Program-made: the position numbers and the translations under genes
Notes under the pieces: generated by a model
Told to the model about the DNA's origin: nothing
Database searches by the model: none
Seen by the model: the letters and a program-made list of their open reading frames with translations, nothing else
Shown: one piece after another, positions 27,245 to 37,296 of the stretch
How the letters are laid out: each line of letters begins with the position of its first letter
Position numbering within the stretch: the first letter of the stretch is position 1
NCBI RefSeq assembly: GCF_900094945.1
Contig: NZ_FMAQ01000002.1
Span: 1 to 64,000 of the forward strand
Origin: Gilliamella bombicola
Lineage (GTDB): Bacteria > Pseudomonadota > Gammaproteobacteria > Enterobacterales > Orbaceae
DNA length: 64,000 bases
Reading direction: 5' to 3'

Positions 27245-28633
27245 TTATTTTGATGCTCGTTCTAAAATAACATCAACGGGTTGTTTTTGAATATAGATCA
27301 TCCTAGCTATTAATAGTAATGCCGCAACAGCAAGTCCTGATATGATACCTATCCAAAAACCAGCTGCGCCAATTGGTTCAATGATTAGGTTGGTTAATCC
27401 TAAAACATAGCCAACGGGCAGTCCAACTACCCAATAAGAAAGTAGGGTGATAAAAAAGATGCTTTGGGTATCTTTATAACCTCGTAGCACGTTACTTGCC
27501 ACTACTTGTAAATAATCTGAAGCTTGATAAATAGCTAATAATATGATGAGTTGCATACAGATGGCCATGACGGCTGTTTCTTTGGTGAATAGAGCGACAA
27601 TTGGTGCTTTAAAAATAACTAAAATTAACGCAACAATTATTGCCATGGCAAGCGATATAGCTAAACTAATATAGGCGGTTTGTTTGGCTAATGCAGGTTT
27701 TTTATTACCTAGTAAATAACCAACACGAATACTGGTTGCAACACCAAGAGATAATGGAATAGCGAAGGTTAAACTGCTGATGGTGAATATAATTTGATGT
27801 GCAGCAACGGTTATTTGACCTAATGGGGCAATTAATAATGCAATCACAGCAAATAAGCTCATTTCAAAAAAGTAAGCTAATGCAAGAGGAGTGCCAAGCA
27901 CAACAATTTTTTTGATTATGCCAAAATCAACTAGTTTGGTGATTGGCGTTTGACGAATATCGCGTTGGCTTGCACTAGTGAGTGTATATAAGCGTATTAA
28001 TATAAACATGAGCCAAAAAATAATTGTCGCTGTAATGCCACAGCCGACTCCGCCAAAAGCAGGTAAGCCTAATTTTCCATAGATTAAAACGTAGTTAATT
28101 GGAATGTTGGCAAGAAGAGCAATGAATATGATCACCATGGCTGGCTTTGTGTTTGATAGTCCTTCACATTGATTGCGGTAGACCAAAAAAAGCAAGAATG
28201 CTGGCACACCCCACATTATGGCGCGTAAAAATGAGACGGCAACGTCAACCATTTCGGGATCGATTGGGTGATCTGCTGAGCTTCTTAAGTTAATGACTTT
28301 GTCAGAATGGTATAGAAACAACATCATTAATATTGATAATATGAGTGCTATTACTACACCTTGACGCGTTTGATTAGCAACTTGATCACGTTTAGCAGCA
28401 CCATTTAAGTTTGAAATAATTGGTGTTAATACCGTTAACAAACCTTGTCCAAATAAAATCGTGGGCAACCAAATTGACACTGCAATAGCCACACCAGATA
28501 GGGCAGTTTTGCTATAATTTCCTGCCATAATGGTATCGACAAATGTGATTGCTGTTTGTGATATTTGTGCAATAAGAACAGGAACCGCTAATTTAACGAG
28601 ATTTTTTATTTCGTGTTTATAATGTTGTTTCAT
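27245..28633 (-). CDS. mdtK: MATE-family multidrug efflux protein (MdtK/NorM-like)
   Basis: 462 residues, twelve predicted membrane helices. Start LVKLAVPVLIAQISQTAITFVDTIMAGNYS and the GQGLLTVLTPIISNLNGA stretch are typical of NorM-type MATE transporters, cation-coupled exporters of cationic drugs. Eight bases downstream of rimO on the same strand, so probably cotranscribed. Substrate range is inferred from the family. Confidence 0.88.
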   Translation of the reverse strand: MKQHYKHEIKNLVKLAVPVLIAQISQTAITFVDTIMAGNYSKTALSGVAIAVSIWLPTILFGQGLLTVLTPIISNLNGAAKRDQVANQTRQGVVIALILSILMMLFLYHSDKVINLRSSADHPIDPEMVDVAVSFLRAIMWGVPAFLLFLVYRNQCEGLSNTKPAMVIIFIALLANIPINYVLIYGKLGLPAFGGVGCGITATIIFWLMFILIRLYTLTSASQRDIRQTPITKLVDFGIIKKIVVLGTPLALAYFFEMSLFAVIALLIAPLGQITVAAHQIIFTISSLTFAIPLSLGVATSIRVGYLLGNKKPALAKQTAYISLAISLAMAIIVALILVIFKAPIVALFTKETAVMAICMQLIILLAIYQASDYLQVVASNVLRGYKDTQSIFFITLLSYWVVGLPVGYVLGLTNLIIEPIGAAGFWIGIISGLAVAALLLIARMIYIQKQPVDVILERASK

Positions 28634-28641
28634 GGTTTTTA

Positions 28642-29964
28642 TTACCTTTTAACTGTTCCCCATAGGTCGTATTCATCGGAATGTTCAATGTTAACTTGAA
28701 CAATATCACCTACATTGACTTGGTTTTCTTCGTTTAAATAAACAACGCCGTCGATTTCAGGGGCATCAGCCATGCTGCGACCTATTGCGCCTTCCTCATC
28801 AACTTCGTCAATAATGACAGCTAGTGTTTTGCCTATTTTGGCTTGTAATTTTTGTGTTGAGATTCTTTGCTGTAATTGCATAAAACGATCAAAACGTTCT
28901 TGTTTGATTGTTTCTGGAATTTGGTTTGCCAGTTCATTCGCAACAGCACCCTCTACTGGGCTGTATGGGAAACAGCCAACTCGATCTAATTGTGCTTGTG
29001 ACAAAAAATCAAGCAGTAGTTCAAAATCCTGATCGGTTTCGCCAGGATATCCAACTATAAACGTTGAACGTAATGTAATATCTGGGCAGATTTCGCGCCA
29101 CTTATGAATACGTTCTAAGGTTCTTTCAATCGATCCGGGGCGTTTCATTGATTTTAAAATAGTTGGGCTTGCGTGTTGTAATGGCACATCTAAATAAGGC
29201 AAAATTTTACCATCCGCCATTAATGGAATTAGATTATCAACACTTGGGTAAGGATACATATAATGCAATCTGACCCAAATTCCTAAATTTGACAGTTGTT
29301 CACACAGGGTTTGAATATCAGTTTTTAATGGCATTCCATTCCAGAAATTGGTGCGATTTTTGATGTCGATACCGTAAGCTGAAGTATCTTGAGCAATGAC
29401 CAATAACTCTTTAACGCCACTATCTGCTAAACGTTTTGCTTCATCCAAGACATTTTCAATTGGTCGGCTAACCATATCTCCACGCAAAGATGGAATAATA
29501 CAGAATGTGCAGCGGTGATTGCAGCCTTCAGAAATTTTAAGATAAGCGTAATGTTTTGGCGTTAATTTAACGCCTTGACTCGGGATTAAACTGGTAAAAG
29601 GGTTGTACTCGGGTTTAGGGGCATATTTATTCACATGACTTAAAACCGCTTCATAGCTATGTGGGCCAGATATTTCAAGAACTTTTGGATGTACTGTTCG
29701 AATTTGATCTTCTTTGGCTCCAAGGCATCCAGTTACAATGACTTTTCCATTTTCGTTTAGTGCTTCGCCAATTGCTTCAAGCGATTCTTGTACTGCACTG
29801 TCAATAAATCCACAAGTGTTAACAATGACTAGATCTGCATTGTCATAGCTAGGTACCACTTGATAACCTTGCGTGCGTAGCTCGGTTAAAATTCGCTCAG
29901 AGTCAACTAAGTTTTTAGGACAGCCAAGGCTTACAAATCCAATTGTAGGGGGTGACATATTCAT
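28642..29964 (-). CDS. rimO: Ribosomal protein S12 methylthiotransferase RimO
   Basis: 440 residues. Adds a methylthio group to an Asp of ribosomal protein S12. N-terminal UPF0004 domain ([17 protein letters not shown]), radical-SAM CxxxCxxC in [15 protein letters not shown], then a TRAM domain at the C-terminus ending in [10 protein letters not shown]. The SLGCPKN start separates it from MiaB. Two ATG codons (29964, 29958) are both usable. Upstream 29965-30228 is AT-rich with no gene. Confidence 0.96.
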   Translation of the reverse strand: MNMSPPTIGFVSLGCPKNLVDSERILTELRTQGYQVVPSYDNADLVIVNTCGFIDSAVQESLEAIGEALNENGKVIVTGCLGAKEDQIRTVHPKVLEISGPHSYEAVLSHVNKYAPKPEYNPFTSLIPSQGVKLTPKHYAYLKISEGCNHRCTFCIIPSLRGDMVSRPIENVLDEAKRLADSGVKELLVIAQDTSAYGIDIKNRTNFWNGMPLKTDIQTLCEQLSNLGIWVRLHYMYPYPSVDNLIPLMADGKILPYLDVPLQHASPTILKSMKRPGSIERTLERIHKWREICPDITLRSTFIVGYPGETDQDFELLLDFLSQAQLDRVGCFPYSPVEGAVANELANQIPETIKQERFDRFMQLQQRISTQKLQAKIGKTLAVIIDEVDEEGAIGRSMADAPEIDGVVYLNEENQVNVGDIVQVNIEHSDEYDLWGTVKR

Positions 29965-30228
29965 AGTATTTATAATAATAGTGTTTTATGTTTAAAGAGG
30001 TATTGTTTGAGAATTAATAAACTATATTTGTTAATTATCATTTGCAAATTAAAATGAAGCCGGCATTTTATCATATTTCATCATAGTTGATACACTGATT
30101 TTCTAATTTGAATGCTATGTTAACGACGCTTTGATTTATTCATTAGATACTAGTAGTTATGGCTTGGAACGTTACTAGTTTGTTTGAATAAAAGGATTAT
30201 TGGTTAAGTGCTATCGAACAATATAAAA

Positions 30229-30258
30229 TAAAGCCTTTATTTGCAATAAAGGCTTTTA
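30229..30258 (-). terminator. Terminator of the siderophore-binding protein gene
   Basis: AAAGCCTTTATT / AATAAAGGCTTTT stem with a short loop, followed on the minus strand by an A/T run. Confidence 0.7.
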
Positions 30259-30293
30259 GAAATAGGAAGATAAACTTACCAATTAAACTGTTA

Positions 30294-31220
30294 CTATTTT
30301 AATGCATTAATGACTTCGTCTATTTGACGATTTATGCTTTCTGCGCCACCACCAGACAAATACCATAGATCTGGTGTTAAATAAACCACATGTGTTTTAC
30401 TTTTGTTTAGTACTTGCTGAGAAAAATAGTGTTCAGCCATACCTTGGTTGCCAATTGCTTTACTACGATCAACTACAAAAACAATATCAGGTTTTACCGA
30501 TTTAATGTATTTATCATCAACAAAAGTTGGTTTTGGTTTGCCTATTGCGTTATTTGTAGGCATAACGGTGAGTGGTACTGCTCGTTTAACATTTAGTACG
30601 TCATGAATCAGTGCCGCACTTGAGCTTAAATTGATAAGAATCATTTTCCCATCATTATGAATAGCAACAATAGCTTTTTTAGCACTGGCTTGAGCTAAAG
30701 CTTGTGTGCTTTGAATTTTTTTATCTAATGATTGGATGATACTATCCGCTTTGCTTTCTGTTCCTGTAATTTTTGCTAGCACTTGGATATGATCTTTGGT
30801 TGATTCAACGTAATTTTTAGCATCAACACTTAAATTAATAACCGGGGCAATTTTAGATAAATCTTCGGCTTTACTTGCCTGACGTCCATCAATAACGATC
30901 AAATCAGGCTTAACTTGCTTGATAGCTTCAATATTGGGTTCTTTCATATTGCCCGTATCGGTAATCGAGGCGTTATTATATTGTTGCAAGTAAGATGGGA
31001 TAACTGACCGTGGGGTGGCTGCAACTATTGAGCCTTTACCTAACGCATCTAACGTATCTAATGCGCCATAGTTCATCACTACCACTTTTTTAGGCGCTTT
31101 AGGGACGACCACTGTTTGATTATCAGTAGTGACATTCATTGTTGTCGATGATTGGCAGCCAGTTAAACTTAACATCATTACTGCAATACTACTCAAAAGT
31201 AACTTTTTTTTCTTGTTCAT
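30294..31220 (-). CDS. Siderophore ABC transporter substrate-binding lipoprotein (FatB/YclQ-like)
   Basis: 308 residues with a lipoprotein signal (lipobox SLTGC). Class III periplasmic binding fold: PKKVVVMNYGALDTLDALG, PNIEAIKQVKPDLIVID, and SVKPDIVFVVDR in the second lobe, resembling the FatB/CeuE/YclQ group that binds catecholate or related siderophores. It is divergent from a TonB receptor and shares a promoter region with Fur-like sites. The matching permease and ATPase genes are not in the window, so it must use a transporter encoded elsewhere. Confidence 0.87.
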   Translation of the reverse strand: MNKKKKLLLSSIAVMMLSLTGCQSSTTMNVTTDNQTVVVPKAPKKVVVMNYGALDTLDALGKGSIVAATPRSVIPSYLQQYNNASITDTGNMKEPNIEAIKQVKPDLIVIDGRQASKAEDLSKIAPVINLSVDAKNYVESTKDHIQVLAKITGTESKADSIIQSLDKKIQSTQALAQASAKKAIVAIHNDGKMILINLSSSAALIHDVLNVKRAVPLTVMPTNNAIGKPKPTFVDDKYIKSVKPDIVFVVDRSKAIGNQGMAEHYFSQQVLNKSKTHVVYLTPDLWYLSGGGAESINRQIDEVINALK

Positions 31221-31243
31221 ATCAATTTTCTCACGTCATTGTA

Positions 31244-31374
31244 AATGATAATAATTATTATTTAATAAAAGTGAATTGTCTACAACTAAATAATTTTTTA
31301 TAAAGATATTGATAATCATTCTCATATAGTGTAGTGTGCCTAGGGCAAATTAAACGGTAATTATCATTATAAAT
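31244..31374. promoter_or_regulatory. Three Fur-box-like sites between the divergent siderophore genes
   Basis: Site 1 (31244-31262) AATGATAATAATTATTATT is nearly palindromic. Site 2 (31305-31323) GATATTGATAATCATTCTC matches 17 of 19 consensus positions. Site 3 (31356-31374) GGTAATTATCATTATAAAT is weaker. Together they suggest iron repression of both the binding protein and the receptor. Confidence 0.8.
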
Positions 31375-31390
31375 AATGGGGTTATAAGAA

Positions 31391-33370
31391 ATGAAAGCAA
31401 AAAAGAAGTTTAAATTGGCAACTCATGCCATTAATACGGGCATTTTGTTGTCATTATCAAGCGCCGCTATAGCGGCTAGCAATACAGATACTGACACCAT
31501 GGTTGTTACTGCATCGGGGTTTTCTCAGCAAGTGAAAGAAGCGCCAGCAACCATTTCGGTTATTACACCTAAAGAGATCGAAAATAAACCTTATCGCGAT
31601 GTTACTGACGCGCTAAAAGATATCCCTGGCGTTACAGTTACAGGCGGAGGGGACTCAACAGATATCAGTATTCGTGGTATGGATGCCAAATATACTATGA
31701 TTCTCATTGACGGTAAAAAAGTAAGTACACGTGAAACAAGACCAAATAGCGATAACTCAGGTTTTGAACAAGGATGGTTACCACCACTAACTGCTATTGA
31801 ACGTATCGAAGTTGTACGTGGACCAATGTCATCTTTATATGGTTCTGATGCAATGGGTGGTGTTATCAATATTATTACCAAAAAAGTCTCTGACAAATGG
31901 CATGGTGGTGTGCGTTTAGAATCCGTTATTCCATACCGATCAGCAGAAAAAAATACCTATACAGGTAGCTTTTCAACTTTAGGACCATTGATTGATGATA
32001 TCTTAGGTATCCAACTTTATGGTCAATATTCTAAACGTAATGAAGATAAATTCTTAAATGGTCATGCAGAGCAAAAATTACGCAGTATAAATGGTAAAGT
32101 ATCGCTAAATGCAACCGATACACAAAAATTTGATCTTGATTTTGGACGTGCATTACAAAATAGTAAATCTACAGGAGGTAAAACAAGGCCTCTGTCTAGA
32201 GGTGATTTTCTTCGTGATAACCGTCGCAATTCCTTTGCGGTAACACATAACGGTTTATTTGACGATATATCGACAACCTCATTTGTTGCGTATGAAGGCA
32301 ACAATAACCCAGAAAGAAAGATGAAAATTCGTAATACCGATGTCGATACCCGTGCAACTCTTCCTTTTAGCATCAACATGCTTACTATTGGTGGAAAGTA
32401 TAATTACCAAGAGCTACATGATAAAGGAAATCAGCTAAATAAATCGATCACTAAAATTGATCGTTGGAATTATGCGCTGTTTGCTGAAGATGAATTAAGA
32501 TTGCTAGAAAGTTGGAGCTTAACATTAGGATTACGCTACAATAAAGATGAAAATTATGGTAGTAACTGGAATCCAAGAGTGTACAGCGTTTGGAATATTG
32601 ATGATAATTTTACCTTAAAAGGTGGTTATTCAACAGGTTTTGCAACGCCACAATTACGTCAAGTTGTTTCTGATTGGGGACAAGTGACAGGCGGAGCTGG
32701 TACGGGTAATAAAGGTATGATCATGGGTAACCCAGATTTAAAACCTGAAAAATCGAATAACTTCGAAATTGGCGTTGGTTACACCAATGACTATGGTGTT
32801 GATGCATCGGCTACGGCGTTTTATACCAAGTATAAAGACAAAATCCAAAGCTACTATATATGCCAAGGTCCAGCAAGAAGAGGCTTATGTAAAATAGATG
32901 GATATCAAGAAAGATTCGATTTTGTCCAAGGTCGTGAAAATGTGGGTAAAGCCGATCTTAAAGGTCTTGAGCTTTCATTTAAAACACCTTTATTTACTGA
33001 TTTCTTATTAAGTTCTAACTATTCTTGGACAAAAACAGAACAAAAAAGCGGTCAATATAAAGGACGAGCTTTAAACCGAACACCTAAACAAAAATTCAAT
33101 ACCCAACTCGATTGGTATGCTACCCAGCAATGGGATTTATGGGCTAAAATGGCTTATTATGGCATGGAATCATCAAACAACCGTAATGGCACAAAAATTG
33201 AATACCCTGGCTACACTTTCTGGGACGTCGGTGCATCTTATCAAGTACATAAACAAGCTAAGATCTATGCTGGTGTTTATAACTTATTTGATAAAGATGT
33301 CTCTAACGAAGATTTTGGTAAAACATTAGAAGGTCGACGCTATTTTGTCGGTACCGAAATTAATTTCTAA
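31391..33370 (+). CDS. TonB-dependent catecholate siderophore receptor (CirA/FepA-like)
   Basis: 659 residues. Signal peptide ending ...SSAAIAA, TonB box in DTMVVTAS, plug domain with DVTDALKDIPGVTVTG, DISIRGMD and IERIEVVRGPMSSLYGSDAMGGVINIITKK, then a 22-strand barrel ending in the aromatic RRYFVGTEINF. NSGFEQGWLPPLTAIERIE is a mark of the CirA/IrgA group. Imports ferric siderophore through the outer membrane with TonB energy. Ligand class is inferred. Confidence 0.92.
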   Translation: MKAKKKFKLATHAINTGILLSLSSAAIAASNTDTDTMVVTASGFSQQVKEAPATISVITPKEIENKPYRDVTDALKDIPGVTVTGGGDSTDISIRGMDAKYTMILIDGKKVSTRETRPNSDNSGFEQGWLPPLTAIERIEVVRGPMSSLYGSDAMGGVINIITKKVSDKWHGGVRLESVIPYRSAEKNTYTGSFSTLGPLIDDILGIQLYGQYSKRNEDKFLNGHAEQKLRSINGKVSLNATDTQKFDLDFGRALQNSKSTGGKTRPLSRGDFLRDNRRNSFAVTHNGLFDDISTTSFVAYEGNNNPERKMKIRNTDVDTRATLPFSINMLTIGGKYNYQELHDKGNQLNKSITKIDRWNYALFAEDELRLLESWSLTLGLRYNKDENYGSNWNPRVYSVWNIDDNFTLKGGYSTGFATPQLRQVVSDWGQVTGGAGTGNKGMIMGNPDLKPEKSNNFEIGVGYTNDYGVDASATAFYTKYKDKIQSYYICQGPARRGLCKIDGYQERFDFVQGRENVGKADLKGLELSFKTPLFTDFLLSSNYSWTKTEQKSGQYKGRALNRTPKQKFNTQLDWYATQQWDLWAKMAYYGMESSNNRNGTKIEYPGYTFWDVGASYQVHKQAKIYAGVYNLFDKDVSNEDFGKTLEGRRYFVGTEINF

Positions 33371-33401
33371 TTAACCAATATTTCGGTTTAGTTTATTATT
33401 C

Positions 33402-33431
33402 TAAGGCAGCTTTAATATAGCTGCCTTTTTT
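33402..33431 (+). terminator. Terminator after the TonB receptor
   Basis: AAGGCAGCT / AGCTGCCTT stem followed by TTTTTT. Confidence 0.85.
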
Positions 33432-33459
33432 ATAAATAATCTATTAATTTATGCGAAAA

Positions 33460-33496
33460 ATCGGTCAGAAAAGGTATTGATTTTATTGAAGTTTTT
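33460..33496 (+). repeat. Dispersed 37-bp repeat, copy 7
   Basis: ATCGGTCAGAAAAGGTATTG then ATTTTATTGAAG, with the trailing hairpin GTGGTTTTT-AGCC-AAAAAACAC at 33503-33525. It marks the left edge of the adhesin paralogue 4 unit. Confidence 0.87.
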
Positions 33497-33714
33497 TACC
33501 CTGTGGTTTTTAGCCAAAAAACACCATCCAAAACCCGTTTCCAGCAGTACATCAACGTAGGTTGACTCAGGCTTTAACAAAACTTTACAATTTTTTAACA
33601 AAAAAACTAGCGCATTATTACTCAACCGACTATAATTTAAGCGCTTTTAAAGCAAGGAAATGCTCATTAGTTGAGCGGTCAATTATAAAAAATTCAAATA
33701 AAACAAAAATTTAC

Positions 33715-33743
33715 TTGACAGGATAATCGAAATGCGCTATCAT
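33715..33743 (+). promoter_or_regulatory. Sigma70 core promoter TTGACA-N17-TATCAT before adhesin paralogue 4
   Basis: Same arrangement as at the other two loci; an additional TATAAT lies upstream at 33631-33636. Confidence 0.55.
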
Positions 33744-33749
33744 AATCGG

Positions 33750-33770
33750 CATCTGGCATCTGGCATCTGG
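33750..33770 (+). repeat. Heptamer tract (CATCTGG)x3, candidate phase-variation switch
   Basis: ATG 33732 (AGGA eight bases upstream) runs into TAA after 19 codons; the adhesin frame is one heptamer out of register with it, as at the other loci 30 kb away. Confidence 0.65.
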
Positions 33771-33862
33771 CCTGCCAAACCTACGCCCTAAATCTTTTTC
33801 AATATCATCGTAGTCAAAATCAGACTCCATTCTTATTTTTATCACCGAAATCATCTAGCTTA

Positions 33863-35404
33863 GTGAACTCGCCGAGTTTATCGGTAGGGTTGTTGTCGAA
33901 GCAGAGATTCAATCTTTTATCGTTCTTATTAAGGTCTTCGTTATGCATTGCGGCGTTATTGTTTTGGTTGTGTTCATTTGGTGCACAGGCCTTAACAGCG
34001 CAAACCTCAAGGGTTATTGAGGGTAGTGGGCCGTATTTAACATCTGATGGAGGCCTAACCAAGGTAACAGACCTTGAATCGTTGTTCACCATTACTTTGC
34101 CTAATGGTAGAAAGGTCACGCCGTCAACGAATACATCAAGTAGGATAAATCCAATAATGTTTCCAGATGGGAGTACTTTGGGTGATATAAAGACTATTTT
34201 TCCACCATCGACTACTTTTTTGCGTTTAAATGATTTAATCAATCGTTATCATTCTTGGGGAGATGATGATGGAGATGGACAGGGTACTGATGGTGTAACG
34301 GCAACAGGGACTTTATGGCTTTCATTAGATGATAAATATGGAAATACTGTACGTCTTAATGATACATTAGATGCATGTAAGGGGCCTTATAGGGTAACAA
34401 TAGGCTTAAACCCCGATGGTGCTAGTTTAACTACACAGTATGGCGTGCCAAATCGTCGTGTATTTTCAACCACTAATGACAGGGAGTATTATTACTTAAG
34501 TCCATATCCTCGTTGTTTGTTTGCACAGTCGGCAAGGCCGAATTTGTTGTTGGGTGGTACTACTGGCATTGATCGTAGTGATAAACCTCAATATGCCGGT
34601 CCATCTAACATATGGAGTCCTACGAAGGGTTTTTTAACAAAGTCAACGAGCTCATCATCTTACGACCGAAATTTCCCTACAACGGGTGCTGATGGATTGT
34701 ACTTTGACTTAGAGATGCCTGTTGGAGTAGATGGAAGTGAGTTGAGTTGGACAGTTAACACAACTGGTAGTATAAGTGCAACGGTGAGTTGGACAAGGCC
34801 GCGTTCTGATACATTCACAGACCCAGTAGGAAGAACCATACAAGCTGATCAATGGATTACTGATAAATCTAGTTATGTAACACGGGTAACGTTAAGAGGT
34901 CCAAGGGCTGATAGTACTCAGATAAATTCAAATAATCCTAGTCCTTTAAGTATACCATCTTTGCCGCAGACATTTGAATTGGTGGGTAGGGATAGTGGCG
35001 ATAATGTAGAGGTTAAATATGGATTTGTGTTAAAGCAGTGGTTCGTAAATCGAGGGGGGAAAGCGAGTAGTTGGCCTAACCAAACATCTTGGTGTAGAAG
35101 TTTGGGGTATCATTTGCCACGGGTCAAGGATTTGACTAACGCGGTGCGTATAGATAGTGATCATCCTATTTCAGGCGCCACACCTAATTCATCTGGTAAT
35201 TATTACATGCGTCACATAGGTGCAGGTTTTTTCACGGAGTGGGGTTTCATGACCTTCTACGCTGATGCGGGCTTCACCGATCAAAACTACCGCTACTGGA
35301 CGAATGATGCGGTAGGTAACAGTGCCTTCGGTGTTTTCCCAAGAGGATACTCTATCCATGGTAGCGTTGGCAATCCCCGCTACGCTGTTTGTACTACACC
35401 TTAG
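33863..35404 (+). CDS. DUF823-type secreted adhesin/exoprotein (paralogue 4)
   Basis: 513 residues from the GTG at 33863, which has no ribosome-binding site; the frame is open upstream and includes the LNLFQYHRSQNQTPFLFLSPK-like leader (positions 33788-33850) shared with the other copies. Hydrophobic segment CIAALLFWLCSFGAQALT acts as signal core. Same body as the tandem copies (SDGGLTKV, WGDDDGDGQG, YGVPNRR, DUF823 block, RHIGAGFFTEWG), with its own C-terminal tail containing YRYWTNDAVG and VCTTP. Isolated 28 kb from the tandem cluster but with the same flanking repeat, promoter, heptamers and 3' hairpin, so the whole cassette was copied. Confidence 0.77.
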   Translation: MNSPSLSVGLLSKQRFNLLSFLLRSSLCIAALLFWLCSFGAQALTAQTSRVIEGSGPYLTSDGGLTKVTDLESLFTITLPNGRKVTPSTNTSSRINPIMFPDGSTLGDIKTIFPPSTTFLRLNDLINRYHSWGDDDGDGQGTDGVTATGTLWLSLDDKYGNTVRLNDTLDACKGPYRVTIGLNPDGASLTTQYGVPNRRVFSTTNDREYYYLSPYPRCLFAQSARPNLLLGGTTGIDRSDKPQYAGPSNIWSPTKGFLTKSTSSSSYDRNFPTTGADGLYFDLEMPVGVDGSELSWTVNTTGSISATVSWTRPRSDTFTDPVGRTIQADQWITDKSSYVTRVTLRGPRADSTQINSNNPSPLSIPSLPQTFELVGRDSGDNVEVKYGFVLKQWFVNRGGKASSWPNQTSWCRSLGYHLPRVKDLTNAVRIDSDHPISGATPNSSGNYYMRHIGAGFFTEWGFMTFYADAGFTDQNYRYWTNDAVGNSAFGVFPRGYSIHGSVGNPRYAVCTTP

Positions 35405-35517
35405 ATTTTATATCTTAGTCCTTAATTCTTGGACCGCGGGGCCAGTTATGGTGTAGATAGAGAATAATATAGCAAAGAACATCGTCCCCGCGTAGTTGGA
35501 GGCGGACCAGTGAAATT

Positions 35518-35559
35518 AGGCTTGTGCTGTTGTGGTTAATTACTACAACAACATAAGCT
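35518..35559 (+). repeat. Long hairpin downstream of adhesin paralogue 4
   Basis: Third copy of the post-adhesin hairpin (AGGCTTGTGCTGTTGTGG and its near complement around TTAATT). The rest of 35560-36057 has no gene I can support. Confidence 0.65.
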
Positions 35560-35827
35560 CCAAACAACCAAAGCAATAACTACTTTTTATTCTCAAAAAA
35601 TGATTCAATTCTTTATTAAAAATCATTCTACATCAACAATGAGTTAAACTTGTGGTATATCCTAACTTTTACTTACTTGTTCAATTAATGCAATATTGTC
35701 CACGCGTTGTTTTAAACCTTCTACTTTGCTTCTCGTTTAGTTGTTTTTGGTTTGAATTTCAGTTATTGATTTTGCTATAATATCATCTTGATATTATTTA
35801 ATATCTGTTGATATATTTAAAGCCACA

Positions 35828-35842
35828 GTCGGGGGGCCCGAC
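35828..35842. other. Isolated GC palindrome
   Basis: GTCGGG-GGG-CCCGAC in otherwise AT-rich DNA, not followed by a T-run. Role unknown; it could be a structured RNA element, a protein site, or a remnant. Confidence 0.4.
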
Positions 35843-36057
35843 CTTTGATTGGTTAATAGACTGGAAACAATACCAATATTATAAACAAGAGAATTAAGCG
35901 TTTGCTCGTTCTTTTCCTTTTTTAAGCCCTAATCAAAAAACGAGGGTTTGTTTTATTAAGTCTTTTACTTGATAGTTGTTATTGCAGGATGCTTTACTAT
36001 AAAAGTTGATGTTTTATATAACATATTAAATTTTTATAGTTTTTGGATTTATTTTAA

Positions 36058-36750
36058 ATGGATTTTATGGAAAAAATAGCTATCTTACTTTTATTTACTC
36101 CGTTATTTGTTTATTCAGCACAGAACTTTAATTCAGCTAAAACACATTTAACTAAATTATATAAATTAAACCCTAATCAAACGACATTTTATTGCGGATG
36201 CGAATTTTCGTGGGTAGGTAAAAAAAGCGTTGTTGATTTTAGCAAGTGTGGGTATCAGCCAAGAAAAAATCAAATTAGAGCTGAACGCATTGAGTGGGAA
36301 CATGTTATGCCTGCCGAAAATTTTGGTAGACACCTAACATGCTGGCAAGAAGGCGGGCGTAAAGCGTGCAAAAAAGATGCTACCTTCAATCAAATAGAAG
36401 GGGATATGCATAACTTGCAACCGGCTATTGGTGAAGTGAATGGCGATAGGTCTAATTATCGTTATTCGCAATTCACTAAAGAATTTAATCAGTATGGGCA
36501 GTGTAAAAGTGCTGTGGATTTTAAAGCTCGCGTATTCCAGCCACGTAACGAAATCCGTGGAATGATAGCACGCACCTATCTTTATATGTCTGATAAATAT
36601 AAAATCAATTTATCAAATCAAGAAAAGAAGCTGATGATGGCGTGGAATAAAATGTATGCACCTGAAAATTGGGAATGCAAGCGTAATGTGCATATAGCAA
36701 AAGTGCAGGGTAATGATAATAAGTTTGTTACTGGGCGGTGTACACAATGA
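36058..36750 (+). CDS. endA: Endonuclease I (EndA family), secreted
   Basis: 230 residues (ATG 36067 is an alternative start). Signal peptide ending near FVYSAQ. The nuclease core is the His-Me motif IEWEHVMPAENFG followed by DMHNLQPAIGEVNGDRSNYRY, exactly the EndA/Dns layout, and there are many cysteines for disulfides. Degrades double-stranded DNA in periplasm or outside. It lies among accessory genes and is coupled to a small membrane protein, so it may be a mobile copy rather than the core chromosomal endA. Confidence 0.9.
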   Translation: MDFMEKIAILLLFTPLFVYSAQNFNSAKTHLTKLYKLNPNQTTFYCGCEFSWVGKKSVVDFSKCGYQPRKNQIRAERIEWEHVMPAENFGRHLTCWQEGGRKACKKDATFNQIEGDMHNLQPAIGEVNGDRSNYRYSQFTKEFNQYGQCKSAVDFKARVFQPRNEIRGMIARTYLYMSDKYKINLSNQEKKLMMAWNKMYAPENWECKRNVHIAKVQGNDNKFVTGRCTQ

Positions 36751-37022
36751 AAAAGTTAATCGTATTATTTTTAATTGTTTTTTGGTCGCAAATTGTAGAT
36801 GCGGTAGTGGTATCTCACAACAATTCGTATCGAGGTTCAAATCCTTATATAATTAAGTTAATTGATATTACATATTTTCTGGGTGGGAGTTTTATCCTTT
36901 TAAGTATAGCTAATGATAAATTAAAAGAGAATAAAAAATCAAAACGTAAAAAGAAATTAAGTCAAAATAAAACTAATTTGGACAAAAACACTAAATCCAC
37001 AGATGAAGAAAATAAAAAATGA
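36747..37022 (+). CDS. Small membrane protein coupled to endonuclease I
   Basis: 91 residues from ATG 36747, which overlaps the endA stop (ATGA). A signal-like N-terminus (KKLIVLFLIVFWSQIVDA), a short outside segment, a second hydrophobic helix (IIKLIDITYFLGGSFILLSIA), then a strongly basic, Lys-rich cytoplasmic tail. I do not recognise a family. The overlap implies a linked role, such as assisting or restraining the nuclease. Confidence 0.7.
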   Translation: MKKLIVLFLIVFWSQIVDAVVVSHNNSYRGSNPYIIKLIDITYFLGGSFILLSIANDKLKENKKSKRKKKLSQNKTNLDKNTKSTDEENKK

Positions 37023-37023
37023 A

Positions 37024-37046
37024 GCCGACGAAAGTCGGTTTTTTTT
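37024..37046 (+). terminator. Terminator after the endA operon
   Basis: CCGAC-GAAA-GTCGG with GNRA-type tetraloop and eight Ts. Confidence 0.9.
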
Positions 37047-37296
37047 ATGTTCAAATTTTGAGTAATCTACTCAATATCAAATCGACAGCAATAACATAAT
37101 AGCTAGTATTGGACTAAAGAGCGATTCAAATTTATGAAAGAAATCTATAAATTGCTTTTTGAAGTTGATAATGTGAACTTGGATTAAAACATGAAGTGCA
37201 ATTTTAAACTCGGTGGAGTGAAGAAAGTAGAAAGGTGATTTTTTATTGCTATTAGTTAATAAATTTCATACTATTACCAAAAAGGAAGGTGATAAT

